Below the pieces are notes generated by a model, which searched no databases, was not told where the DNA came from, and saw only the letters and a program-made list of their open reading frames with translations. A stretch of DNA of 64,000 nucleotides from Cutaneotrichosporon cavernicola (lineage: Eukaryota > Basidiomycota > Tremellomycetes > Trichosporonales > Trichosporonaceae): the NCBI RefSeq assembly GCF_030864355.1, contig NC_083395.1:1860001-1924000 (forward strand). Reading direction: 5' to 3'. How positions within the stretch are numbered: position 1 is the stretch's first letter; every line of letters starts with the position of its first letter. Shown piece by piece: positions 55,099 to 64,000 of the stretch. Made by a program: the position numbers and the translations under genes.

Positions 55099-56966
55099 TC
55101 AACATTGCACTTCGTCACCGAGAAGCTTAGCCTGGTCTTCATGGCTGACCTCGTACGGGCCGGGATCCAGCAGTTTGGCTGCCACCATCGAGTCGGTGAT
55201 CCAGTGCGAGCGAACCAGCCGGGCACAGATGCTCTTATCGGAAGCGAAAGTCATCATGCTCTCAGCGGTTGTGCCAGGAGCAACAATCACGTACGTGGCC
55301 CAGCAGAGCTCCATCATGCTACCGCCTCCCGCCTGCTGTTAGCCAACATGTAACAACAGAGAGGCGTACAGTAATGGCCGCCTGGAGAAAGGCGCGACCG
55401 GGTGAGTCCATAACATGGAACAGCATGCGGTTCGGCCCCAGCACAAAGATCTGGGGGACCGAATAGGGCTGGGTATGAGACTTCTCGATATTGGAGGTCA
55501 CTGAAAGGAAGGATAAGCCTTCCTCGAGAGCAACACTGGCTTGGTCAAGGTTCGAAAAAGGCGTCTCGGCCTTAATGGACGGGGAGTCTGGCGAGCCGAA
55601 GAGCGAGTTGTCCTCCACCTCGACGTCGCAAGGAGCTGTTGAGTCGCGGGTGGAGGTAACGCTCTCGTCTTTGATTTCGTTCCTCTCCTCCAGCTTCGGG
55701 GAACGGCCTGATGCCGACGGAACGGTCAGAAGGCATTCCTCCCTAAACTTGAGGTTGCTGTGGTTGTTCTGCGAAGCCCCACATCGAGCCAGCTCATGAC
55801 CTGGACTGGTCTCCCCTTTGACACCAGCCGAGATTCGTCCTCTTGGAAGCAGGTGTTTGCTTCGGCTGTCTGGTAACCCTAAGCAGTCGGCCACCCTTGT
55901 CGCTTCGTTAATTGATGCTGTGCTTAAAATGCTTGCATCGAGCGGAGAGATGGGAGTAGTGGAAGTTAATCTGATGGGAGTAGTGGAAGTCAACCTGGCC
56001 CCTCCAGAATTGGGTGCGCTGGTCAACGTCCCTGGAGTTGTCATGTGGGCGAAGTCAGCATGGGAAGGCTCCATCATTCCAGGGGTGGAAGGTAGGGTTG
56101 GGCCTTGGGTGGGTACTGTATCCAGGCGAGGTAGTAGGGAGGGGTTCCTGCGGAGAGAAGCTGGCGCAGTGAAGCCGTTGGGGCGAGATGAGGTTACCCC
56201 CCTTTTAGCAAGGTGATCAGCAGCAAAGGCGTCGCGTCGGCATAGCGGTCCGGGGTAGGGTGAGCGAGTCGGCGAGTCGCTGCGGTGGCGTTTAAGGGAG
56301 GGGCGTTGATCAGATGCTGACGTGTTTTCTGACTCAACGTTGGCTCGACGAGCAGCGTAGGCTCCGTGAACTGCCGCCGCTGAGTCTGTCAACTTGGAAA
56401 GCCGCGGGTCACGGGTAGCCCTATGTTGTTAGCGCTCTCTTCATGATAATGTCTACCGTGATGCCACAATTGCTGCCAGTTGACAAGTATGTTTGAATAG
56501 GCGAGTGACTCACTTGACATGCCAGCCTCCCCAGTTGTCTGCCTTGCCCAGGATGCGCCTATGCTCAAGGCAGTCTTTGATCCAATGGTGCTGCAACACT
56601 GGTATCTCCCTTGGTGCTTGCGAAAAGTAGCCCATCACCTGGTCCAAGTTCCAGTCGGTGACCTCTCCTTCTTCCCTGACTCTAGACTGTCCAGCGGGGA
56701 CGGAGTTAATCTTGTAGACAAAGTCCTTCACGCGCGTCGATGTGGAAACCTCGACGATTATCAGAATGGGGGCGAGGAAAGTGATTGGGTGGTGCACAAG
56801 CGCGGCACCGTTCTCCTGTGGATGAGCATGCATTTAGCTGAGCACTCACGGTGAGGGCTTTAATATCGCTGAAAAACTGTTCTTTATGGCGGGCTCCACG
56901 GTGGATGAAGATATCAAGGCCTTTGAAGATGCCACGCCGATCACGTCTGTCGCGTCTGTAGGCCAT
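55099..56966 (-). CDS. Two-BRCT-domain protein
   Basis: BRCT domains bind phosphoproteins or DNA ends in DNA-damage response and telomere biology. Model: complement(join(55099..55332,55370..56420,56514..56815,56850..56966)), 567 aa, introns of 37, 93 and 34 nt. The N-terminal BRCT (residues ~11-140) runs GIFKGLDIFIHRGARHKEQF, the glycine-turn ENGAALVHH just after intron 1, and closing tryptophans LQHHWIKDCLEHRRIL. The ~300-residue middle is disordered, Ser/Pro/Thr-rich, with a 24-bp duplication (55950-55997). The C-terminal BRCT (~455-555) runs IFVLGPNRMLFHV, AAITAGGG across intron 3, TYVIVAPGTT, SHWITDSM. BRCT at both ends recalls Rap1-like or repair adaptor proteins, but no Myb is visible; no orthologue is claimed. 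Confidence 0.88.
55950..55997 (-). repeat. 24-bp in-frame tandem duplication in BRCT protein
   Basis: Encodes RLTSTTPI twice in the disordered linker; copies at 55950-55973 and 55974-55997 differ at two bases. Confidence 0.93.
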
Positions 56967-58047
56967 GGCTACAAGAGTGAGAAGAATGGAAAGGTGAGGT
57001 GTACAGTGGAGTGTGGAGAGTGAAGAGTGAAGAATGAGGAAGAAGAGGGAAAGGTTGAGTGGGCGGTTCAAGTTTGATTATGTACCAGAGGGCGAGCGAA
57101 GGTGCGACTTGCGACTTGAGGTTTGGGTGCCGAGTGAGTGTGCTTGTCACATGAACCAAAGGGGTGATTGGGTCACCCACCCACACCGACGCGCCGACGC
57201 GTCTGTTTACCCCAACCCAACCCAACCCATCCCTCAATGCGCACAGGCCGCTATGGCGACTCGATCAATGATGATCGCCGAGTGAGTGCGGAGGGAATGA
57301 CAAATTACCAGAGGATGAGGGAAATCCCATCGACTTTGATGAGCTCGTGGGGATTGCAAACGTACCAAGACATTGACAACGCCTCCAGTAACAACATTCA
57401 AGAGCTCAGTTGGGGCAGTTGGGGCCGCAATTATAACCTCGACGGGGTGCACGGAGCCTCAAGTCACTCCCCACATCCCTGTATTTTCCATACACCATCG
57501 GAATGTCAAAGGGTGCGTATGGGCGTGTCAGCGGTGCACGGTGGGAATCGAACCGAGGTCTTGCGCTGGCGGGAAAGGGACCGAGGTTGCTTTTACCCAT
57601 GTTCGTGGGGATGGGGCGTGGGGAACATGATCTGCGTTCTCAGTTGCTGCCCAACACGTGACTGATAAGGTGACTCCGATTGAGGTGAGGTGGCGGCAAT
57701 GTGAGAATCATAAGGAGGAGGCACGCTGGGGATCTATGATTGTCACATCTGGAAATCAACAAACGCCATGCCTTGCCACGTAAACTAGTAGGCTATAGTC
57801 CAACAGACTCGTTCAGTTTGAACTCCACGCCATACAATACCCAGCGCGCTGTGAGTGCGAATTTCTCTGGTGTGGATGTGAGGGTGTTGAAAGCACTCGG
57901 TGTTGTCGGCGGGCGCGGGATACTTGGAGAGGCATCGGGGTTGACGAGGAGGGCAGAGATTGATTCTCTTGAGCTGTTCGAGTTTTAGGTAACGGGATGC
58001 TGGGGAAGTTTCTATATATAGATAGCGGAGTTTGTAGCAACAACGAA
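56967..58047. other. Gene-free spacer upstream of tRNA-Ala
   Basis: No gene called. An isolated T-arm-like sequence near 57540-57556 lacks the rest of a tRNA. Confidence 0.45.
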
Positions 58048-58138
58048 GGGCGTGTAGCTCAGTTGGTAGAGCGTGTCATTAGCATTCCAATTGGTTCTGA
58101 TCTTGACAAGGTCTTTGGTTCGATTCCTAACCCGTCCA
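58048..58138 (+). tRNA. tRNA-Ala(AGC) with 18-nt intron
   Basis: Acceptor GGGCGTG/CCCGTCC with A73. It keeps the G3-U70 pair that specifies alanine and has a mismatch at 6-67. Anticodon stem TGTCA/TGACA; loop TTAGCA + 18-nt intron + T, giving AGC. T5 terminator at 58147. Confidence 0.92.
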
Positions 58139-58554
58139 CACTTCTCTTTTTCCATCTCAATGGACCATGACCGTTTGGGAAGCTTGGTGGCAAGTTGCGT
58201 TTCCAGCATGTGTCAGACATCATGGAGATAAAGCTCGTGGTGACAAGTTGTCGTCCCCGAGGCTCTCATAAGGAACGCTATATCGATTTCGTGTCGATAA
58301 AGTCTGGTTGTGAGGTCGGTGGGTGTACGCCTTTGATGGGGGTCGGAGAGCGGCAGGGTGAGAGCGATCGACAGCAAGTTGTTACAGCCTGGTCGATGGA
58401 AACAGACGATGCGTTGCGGCGTACAGAGGTGAAGAGCGCGAGGAGAGTGCCCAGACGCGTAATCACAGAGAGCTCAAGAACACTAGATGTCTCTGCCGAC
58501 GCGATCGGTGCCCAGCCCACCAGAACCACTCCAGCGCACGCCCTTGCGGCCTAC
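58139..58554. other. Spacer
   Basis: Between tRNA-Ala and the 3' end of the lactonase gene. No feature is seen. Confidence 0.45.
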
Positions 58555-59709
58555 TTACTCCTTGGTCGAGCGCAGTGGCGTTCCGCCCTCGCAATGCCAG
58601 TCGATGTACCCGACCGCGCCAGCCAGTGAGTCGCAGAAGTACAGGCGCTTCCTGTCCGTCGGCCGGCTCCCGAAGATACAGTTGGTGAGCATGGCGGACT
58701 TGTCCGTCTTCGGAGCGATGATCCGCGCAACGGGTTCGCCGAGGGGTGAGATGACGAATATGGCGCCAAGAGGTGGCATGCAAATGAAGAGGTTACCTTC
58801 AACGTCAACCGTCAGACCGTCAGGGCCCGTACTCCCGTTTGTTGAGACTTGTGTTAGCATTGACAGAAATCCACCTACAGAAACGGGCAACTTTGGTCGT
58901 CGTGCCGTCCTTGTGAAGGGGGCAGCGCCAGACCGAGTTGTCGCGCGTCATCGCCACATAAAGGATCTGCTGTCAGCTGTCAAGGATATGGAGATGGGTG
59001 GGGTACACAAGGAAAAGGGGTAAGTCATATCAGTGCCACAGCACCTGCAAGTCACTCACACTCTCATCGGGACTCAAAACCAGCCCATTCGGACTCGGTC
59101 CATTTCCGATCAGCATGTCGAGCTTTCCAGTCTCCGATAGGCGATACACCCTTCCAGTCGGGTCTGCCATGTCCGTCTGTCCCTGGTCCGTAAAGTCTAC
59201 GTCAGCCCAGTCCTACTCAGACGTACAGAGGTCGCCATTCCTACCGACAATCAGGTCGTTTGGACCCTTGAAGCGCTCCAAGTTTCGGCGCGCCAGGTGT
59301 GGCGCGACTCCCGACGTCGGGTCGTATGCGAGGATACCCTCGGCGTAGTCTGCGATCATGATGCGGCCGTCGCGCGCGATCGCAAGGCCGTTCGGGTTGC
59401 CCTGGAACTGTGTGGCGGCCTTCCATTCCCCTGTCGAGTCGAATTGCGTGGCGGCCTTCCGTTCCCCTGTCAAGTCGAAGCGAAGGATGCGACCATGCCC
59501 GATGTCCACAACCCAAAGGTTGCCCTGCGTGTCGGTCGTGATGCCCTCAAGGAAGATTGGGGGAGGGGGTCCGTTGCCTGTCGTCAGCTCAGTCGACGGA
59601 ACAACTTACCGGGAGACCAGTCCGACGTGCCCTCGGCATAGAGGCTCTTGGGAACGGTAGTGAGGAGCTTGCCCTCCAAGGTTGGAGGAGTTGCGAAGAA
59701 TCCGGCCAT
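58555..59709 (-). CDS. SMP-30/gluconolactonase-family lactonase
   Basis: Six-bladed beta-propeller metal-dependent lactone hydrolase; the physiological lactone is unknown. Model: complement(join(58555..58847,58879..58966,59060..59196,59227..59577,59610..59709)), 322 aa; introns of 31, 93, 30 and 32 nt. Propeller motifs: LYAEGTSDWSPG (metal-ligand Glu), GNPNGLAIARDGRIMIADY, FKGPNDLIVGRNGDLYFTD (ligand Asn; joined across intron 2), SPNGLVLSPDESILYVA and GPDGLTVDVEGNLFIC (ligand Asp). A 36-bp in-frame duplication (59405-59476) repeats (E)(R/W)KAATQF within one blade. No signal peptide, so likely cytosolic. Confidence 0.93.
59405..59476 (-). repeat. 36-bp in-frame tandem duplication in lactonase
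   Basis: Copies at 59405-59440 and 59441-59476 differ at five bases and add 12 residues to a propeller blade. Confidence 0.94.
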
Positions 59710-60009
59710 TGTGGATTGTGCGATGGTGAGCTGAGGAATGACAAAGTCGGGAATTAGGTGGGCCCCCGGCGGAGATGGCCGACGGAAGAAGGCAACTCAG
59801 GCTGGCTCGTCCCAGATGGTCACTCTCAGTACAAGTGCGAGCTGCGCACTGCTCGCTAGGACGCCCGCTAGCCGAGGGAGAGGCAACTGCTCTCTGAGCT
59901 CCGAGGCGCTAACATCCAGGTTTCAAGAGATCCATCACACATACTCATCCATCGCGGAAACGCTACACTCCAACACTAATAACGGCTTATGGTACACGTC
60001 CTGCCTCCA
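59710..60009. other. Spacer: SMP-30 promoter / phosphatase 3' flank
   Basis: 300 bp, no feature recognised. Confidence 0.45.
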
Positions 60010-61931
60010 TTACACGTACGGCATGCCGTTACTGTCCCTCAGCTGGCTCGTCTCCGTGATGTTGATGAGCGGCCCATCTGGTGTCAGCTCGTGGACCAAT
60101 TCCCCACTTACTGCATGCCTTGTGGTAGTCGATCTCAGCCACCCGCGTCTGCAGCGCAGCGACAACGTGTTCGAGCGCACACAGTCCATCGTCGTCGCCT
60201 TCGCACCCGGCGTACGTCTCGTGCAGGGGGATGATCGCGTCGTTGCTGCTGTCAGCGTCTCTCATTCCTCCCCAGCGTACAGGATGAACCGGATCTGCTC
60301 CCCCTCCCTCCCATCACACCGCATGACCTGCGCGACAAAATTGGTGTTAAACGGCACAATCTTGGATGAGTAGAACGGGCGGTCGTCGAGACTCCTGTCC
60401 ACGTCGGTAGGGAGGCGCCCGAACGAGTTGAGGGCGGTCAAGTTGAGAGCAACCATCGTGCTCATCATGTACGAGTCGTGCGATGCGTCCACGTAGATGC
60501 TCTGGTTGAGCGGGAACGTCTCCGGGTTGTCGTCGAGGGTCGAGTTAGTGCTGCTGTCGTACACTTCGATGGGGGTGTGCGTGAGCCGCGCGAGGAATTC
60601 CTGCACCCAGCCCTTGCCCTGCGCCGCAGTCGTCTGGCCACCGAACCCATTACCATACTGCGTGAGCTCCACCATAGGCAATTATAGCTCACGTAGAACA
60701 TGATGTCGTAGGCGTATGCCATGTTCCGGACTTTTATCAGTGACACCCAGCACGAACAACTTACAGTCCTCCTCCGTGAATAAGGGGCAGAACGTGCTGT
60801 ACCCCAACGCGAGCGTCTCATAAGCGCACAGGCTCAGCATCGTCTGCACGTCCGCGGGCGTGATCGTGAATCCCTTCACATGGGCCTGGAGGCGGGCGGC
60901 CGTCCCCGCCATCGTGCGGTTGACGAACTCGGCCATACCGAGCTTGGAAGCGGCGACGTCCAGAGCCGAGTTGGGGCACGTTCCCCCACCAGGATCTGCG
61001 TCAGCTCCATCTCGTGAGGTGACTCACATACGGTGGCATTGATGCCATTGCTCTCAATCGCGATCGTCATGCTGAACTGCTTGTTGGAATCGCGTCCGAA
61101 GAAGCCCTGTCCAAATGCCTCCATCGTCTCTACCATCCGGTCGATGCTACCGGTGCGGAACTGGCTCAGCCTCGTTGGCAGGCTACTCACCACTGGGAGG
61201 GTGCCCTTCTCGGTGAAGTCGTTGAGGAGCTGGCCGTATGCGAGGCGGCTTCTTACGCCGAGCTCCATGCACTGCAGCCGTCCAAAAGGGATCAGGATGT
61301 CACTGCCGAGCTTGTACGTCCAGTCATTGAGGAAGGCGAGGTCCCCACTGGCTTCAAAGTCGCCCATGGTGGAAGCGTTCAGGAGCCGGGTGGCAAAGAC
61401 CTCGGCCGCATCCCCCGCTGTCGGGTAGCGGGCCCCGTGACGCATGAGCTGGATCAGCTTCCAACATTGATACGGCTCACTTGGTGGACAGAGCTCAGCG
61501 TACACTGCTCCGGTACAATGGGTGACGCGTCGCATGCACCCCAAGTGCACGGGTCCAGTGAGTAACGCGGCGTGAGGTACCCCCACGAGGTGATGGGCTC
61601 GAACTGGCCTTTCTTGGGCTTCTACCTGTTAGCACAGCCTTCCCTCCCCCGAGACGCTCACCTTGGGAGCCTTTCCATCCTTGGGCCGAGGTAGTACGAC
61701 AGGTCCGAATGGCTGTTGTACGCGGGGGAACTGGTCCGCCGGTGCGGTGAAGAAGGCACCGGGCTCGGCACCAGTACGCGTCACGTGCGGGAAGCCGACG
61801 ACCGTACGGTCAGGAAAGAGGCCCGTGTCGACCTCGGTATTGGGTGGCGGGAAGACGTCCGCTGTCGTGACTCCCACCGGCGCCGAGGCGACGAGGAGGA
61901 GGTTGGTCAGCAAGGCGATTGCTGTGAGCAT
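60010..61931 (-). CDS. Secreted histidine acid phosphatase (phytase-like)
   Basis: Extracellular or periplasmic phosphomonoesterase for phosphate scavenging. Model: complement(join(60010..60077,60112..60245,60281..60657,60693..60730,60765..60995,61028..61160,61191..61448,61481..61621,61662..61931)), 549 aa; eight introns of 30-40 nt, including a 38-nt exon. Signal peptide MLTAIALLTNLLLVASAPVG. Catalytic RHGARYP (140-146) is restored by intron 2 and the HD motif is ASHDSYM (417-418). Disulfide-type cysteines and N-glycosylation sites (NAST, NAT, NRT, NLT) are present. Intron 3 is 30 nt and in frame, hidden in LPV|FRTGSIDRM. Without the last introns the C-terminus (LNDAIIPLHETYAGC, NITETSQLRDSNGMPYV) would be lost. 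Confidence 0.94.
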
Positions 61932-62298
61932 GGTGATGGAGTGGGTGAGAGATTGTGATCGAGAGGGAAGTCACGCTTGATATTGGCGGGTCCTTGGCGT
62001 CGGTGAGGTCATGTGGCCCGGATCGACTGAGATGCCATGCAGTGGCTGGAAGTCGTCGTCGTGCATATGAAGAACGGAGACTGAGATGATGAGACGATGC
62101 ATGCAAGCCCAGACTTGGAACTTCCGTAATGTCGGAGCCTTGCTGCAGCGCAGATGAACTTATCTGTGTCATCTGATCACATTCCCTACCCCGATCGCTT
62201 TTCCCCACCCTGCTAATCAAGCTCCAGCAAGGGTACATGTGGTAGGAAGGCACGGCTACAACTCACAAACGGCAGAACACATTTTTCAACAATCACTC
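61932..62298. promoter_or_regulatory. Divergent promoter, acid phosphatase / F-box-like gene
   Basis: 367 bp between two starts. No CACGTG (Pho4) core is seen; no site can be assigned. Confidence 0.4.
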
Positions 62299-63768
62299 AT
62301 GTCCAGCGCGGGGCTGCTCGCCGACATCACGCGGCTGCGCATGGCCGCACTCCTACCGCCCTCGGCGCGCGAGGCGTATCTCCAGTCTTCCCAGCACGAT
62401 ACCGCGGCCCCTGTAGCGGCGGAACACATCGCGCCAGTGCTGGCGGCTCAGGTCGATCTCAACCTCGTGCAAAAGCTGGCGGGATTGAGTGTCGAAGAGC
62501 AGGTTGCGGCCATGGACGACCCCAATGTCGTCGCTGGGTTGCTGGGGATGCCTGTTCTCGGCCGATCATCTGCGAAACCCACGTCTGCGGTGTCGACGTT
62601 CTCTAAATCTGCCGCGTTCGGCGTGGCGGACCTTCGAAGAGGGCTCGAGGATGTGGTCGGACGTAAAGTCTACTCGAACGTGGGCGCGTCCAGAGGGTCC
62701 AACTCAGCACAGCTTGCGACCACAGCCCCTCCTGTCGAGGCAGAGCATTCACCCGTCCATCCACAGTCTGCCTGTCCATCTACCATCCTACAGCACCCCG
62801 CTCTCACTCACATCACCGACGGTGTTATTTCCCACCTCGACGGCCCATCGCGTCTCATTCTCCGGCTCGTTACCAAGCATCTCTGTGATCGAGTCGATTA
62901 TGATCTCCTCGCAGACATCATCATCACGGCCTCTGGTATCACCACAGCTCGCGGTCGCCCACCCCGCTCCGACTTCATCAACTATCCCCACCTCCGCAGC
63001 GCGCCACGTACCCTCACGATTCGCTCTCTTCCGCCCAACCCTCTAACGACCCGGCTCGACCTCCTCACGGCCATCACCCGCGTTCGGTGCACCCAGGCAG
63101 GCCTGCCAGCGCTATGGACGGTGCGCGCCCCAACTGCTATCATTGAGGCCGTTGTTGCGCCCCTCACCCAGCAACAGTGGATCACTGCGCCGACACTCCG
63201 CCTCCCAACCCTCACGCACCCCACTAACATCATCTACGAGATCACGTACGCCTCAACCTCTTTACTTCTGCGTGCAAACCCGCACTGGACCATTTGCCAG
63301 GGTGTGCGCCGTTTAGCTGTTGTCCTCAAGCCGTATGTTGGCGAACTCGCCCCCGTCCCAGAGCGTATACTCTGCACGACGACGCCCGATAGCGTGTTGG
63401 ATGAGGTGATCAATCCCAATGACGATCCAGAGCTCGAGGTGGGGCAGGAGCTCGTGCACTTTGAAAACCCCGAACGATCGTTGTTTGACTGTTTTCCTGG
63501 TCCGATCCAGGATACTGTGGGTTTCTTCGACAAGCTCGCAGCGGTATTAGGGCGCTTCGCAAGGCTTGATCTGAAGCTCGTCGTTGTGGGCACTGAGGCA
63601 TTGGGACCCGCGTATTATACGTACCCCGTGGACAGCTTCGACGTGAAAGAGCGGTTCCGGGAGATGATGCGTGCCGCGATCTCTGAGCGGGGAGTTGACC
63701 CGAAGCAGGCGAGGAAGCTCCAGCAGCAGCTCAGTTTCGTAACAGCCGATGAGTGGGAGGGTTGGTAG
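62299..63768 (+). CDS. F-box-like protein of unknown role
   Basis: Intronless, 489 aa; first ATG at 62299 (the open frame extends upstream only through a GTG). Residues ~160-205 (HPALTHITDGVISHLDGPSRLILRLVTKHLCDRVDYDLL) have the hydrophobic pattern and length of an F-box, which would dock to Skp1 of an SCF ubiquitin ligase. The remainder (~220-470) is a mixed alpha/beta region with no clear LRR or WD repeats. Single-exon genes of this kind are often expanded families in Tremellomycetes (inference). The N-terminus has a short helical region LADITRLRMAALLPPSARE. Confidence 0.75.
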   Translation: MSSAGLLADITRLRMAALLPPSAREAYLQSSQHDTAAPVAAEHIAPVLAAQVDLNLVQKLAGLSVEEQVAAMDDPNVVAGLLGMPVLGRSSAKPTSAVSTFSKSAAFGVADLRRGLEDVVGRKVYSNVGASRGSNSAQLATTAPPVEAEHSPVHPQSACPSTILQHPALTHITDGVISHLDGPSRLILRLVTKHLCDRVDYDLLADIIITASGITTARGRPPRSDFINYPHLRSAPRTLTIRSLPPNPLTTRLDLLTAITRVRCTQAGLPALWTVRAPTAIIEAVVAPLTQQQWITAPTLRLPTLTHPTNIIYEITYASTSLLLRANPHWTICQGVRRLAVVLKPYVGELAPVPERILCTTTPDSVLDEVINPNDDPELEVGQELVHFENPERSLFDCFPGPIQDTVGFFDKLAAVLGRFARLDLKLVVVGTEALGPAYYTYPVDSFDVKERFREMMRAAISERGVDPKQARKLQQQLSFVTADEWEGW

Positions 63769-64000
63769 GACTGGCGGTGTTGATAGAGGCCGGTGATCAG
63801 CTGGCTCCAGTCTCAGGGCCAGCTTGGCAATGTATGATAAACAGTGTGTTAGCTACAGGGCTAACAGTCTACCAGCTGACTTGCTACGCTCCAGACTAGC
63901 CAACCCTGGCTGCCTGGCCGCCAGGACGCTGGTCTCAAGCGGGTAAGGCAGCGGTGTTCGGTGTTCCCGCTTATCAATTGGCCGGGCAATTGGCCGGGCA
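63769..64000. other. 3' flank at window end; 13-bp repeat
   Basis: No gene. The last bases hold two copies of CAATTGGCCGGG; the array may continue beyond the window. Confidence 0.6.

Noticed and set aside
57530..57600. T-arm-like sequence (GGTTCGATTCCCACC, minus strand)
   Set aside because: No matching acceptor, D or anticodon stems within tRNA distance.
1..64000. CRISPR array, rRNA genes, biosynthetic gene cluster
   Set aside because: No spaced direct repeats of CRISPR type, no rRNA motifs, and no backbone enzyme (PKS, NRPS, terpene synthase) is present.

Overview
The window is nuclear DNA of a GC-rich basidiomycete yeast. Nearly every gene is split by very short spliceosomal introns, mostly 28-40 nt, with GTNNGT-like donors and a CTGAC/CTAAC branch site only a few bases before the AG. 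All eight tRNA-like genes also carry an anticodon-loop intron. Intron style, base composition and gene content point to Tremellomycetes, probably Trichosporonales (inference). There is no rRNA, transposon ORF, CRISPR array or bacterial-type operon. All coding models were rebuilt exon by exon from splice signals; joins keep frame and protein similarity.

Layout. 0-12 kb: an unknown coiled-coil protein (-), a DHA2 multidrug-type MFS pump (-), NAD(P)H-hydrate epimerase (+), a GDSL/IAH1-like esterase (+) and a class-C beta-lactamase-like serine hydrolase (-). 12-24 kb: an ABCB transporter that has lost its first nucleotide-binding domain, a CSC1/OSCA-type channel containing a GC-AG intron, a small Cys-rich GPI-type wall protein and a secreted GH16 glucanase. 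24-40 kb: tRNA-Gln, an RTA1-family membrane protein, two Dal5-type MFS permeases, an unknown nuclear-type protein with a minisatellite inside an intron, a GNAT acetyltransferase, tRNA-Leu, tRNA-Gly and a UapA-type uric acid/xanthine permease with two GATA sites in its promoter. 40-53 kb: a Lys/Ala/Pro-rich unknown protein, a membrane-anchored SGNH hydrolase, a long tRNA- and repeat-rich stretch with one unresolved locus, and a single-pass receptor-like membrane protein. 53-64 kb: an APC amino-acid/choline-type permease, a two-BRCT protein, tRNA-Ala, an SMP-30 lactonase, a histidine acid phosphatase with eight introns, and an intronless F-box-like protein.

Biology. The set is rich in nutrient scavenging: uric acid/xanthine import, two Dal5-type permeases, an amine or amino-acid permease, secreted acid phosphatase and glucanase, esterases and a lactonase. 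That suits an environmental saprotroph. Intergenic DNA holds many two- to six-copy tandem duplications of about 20-45 bp. The same kind of duplication occurs in frame in four coding regions.
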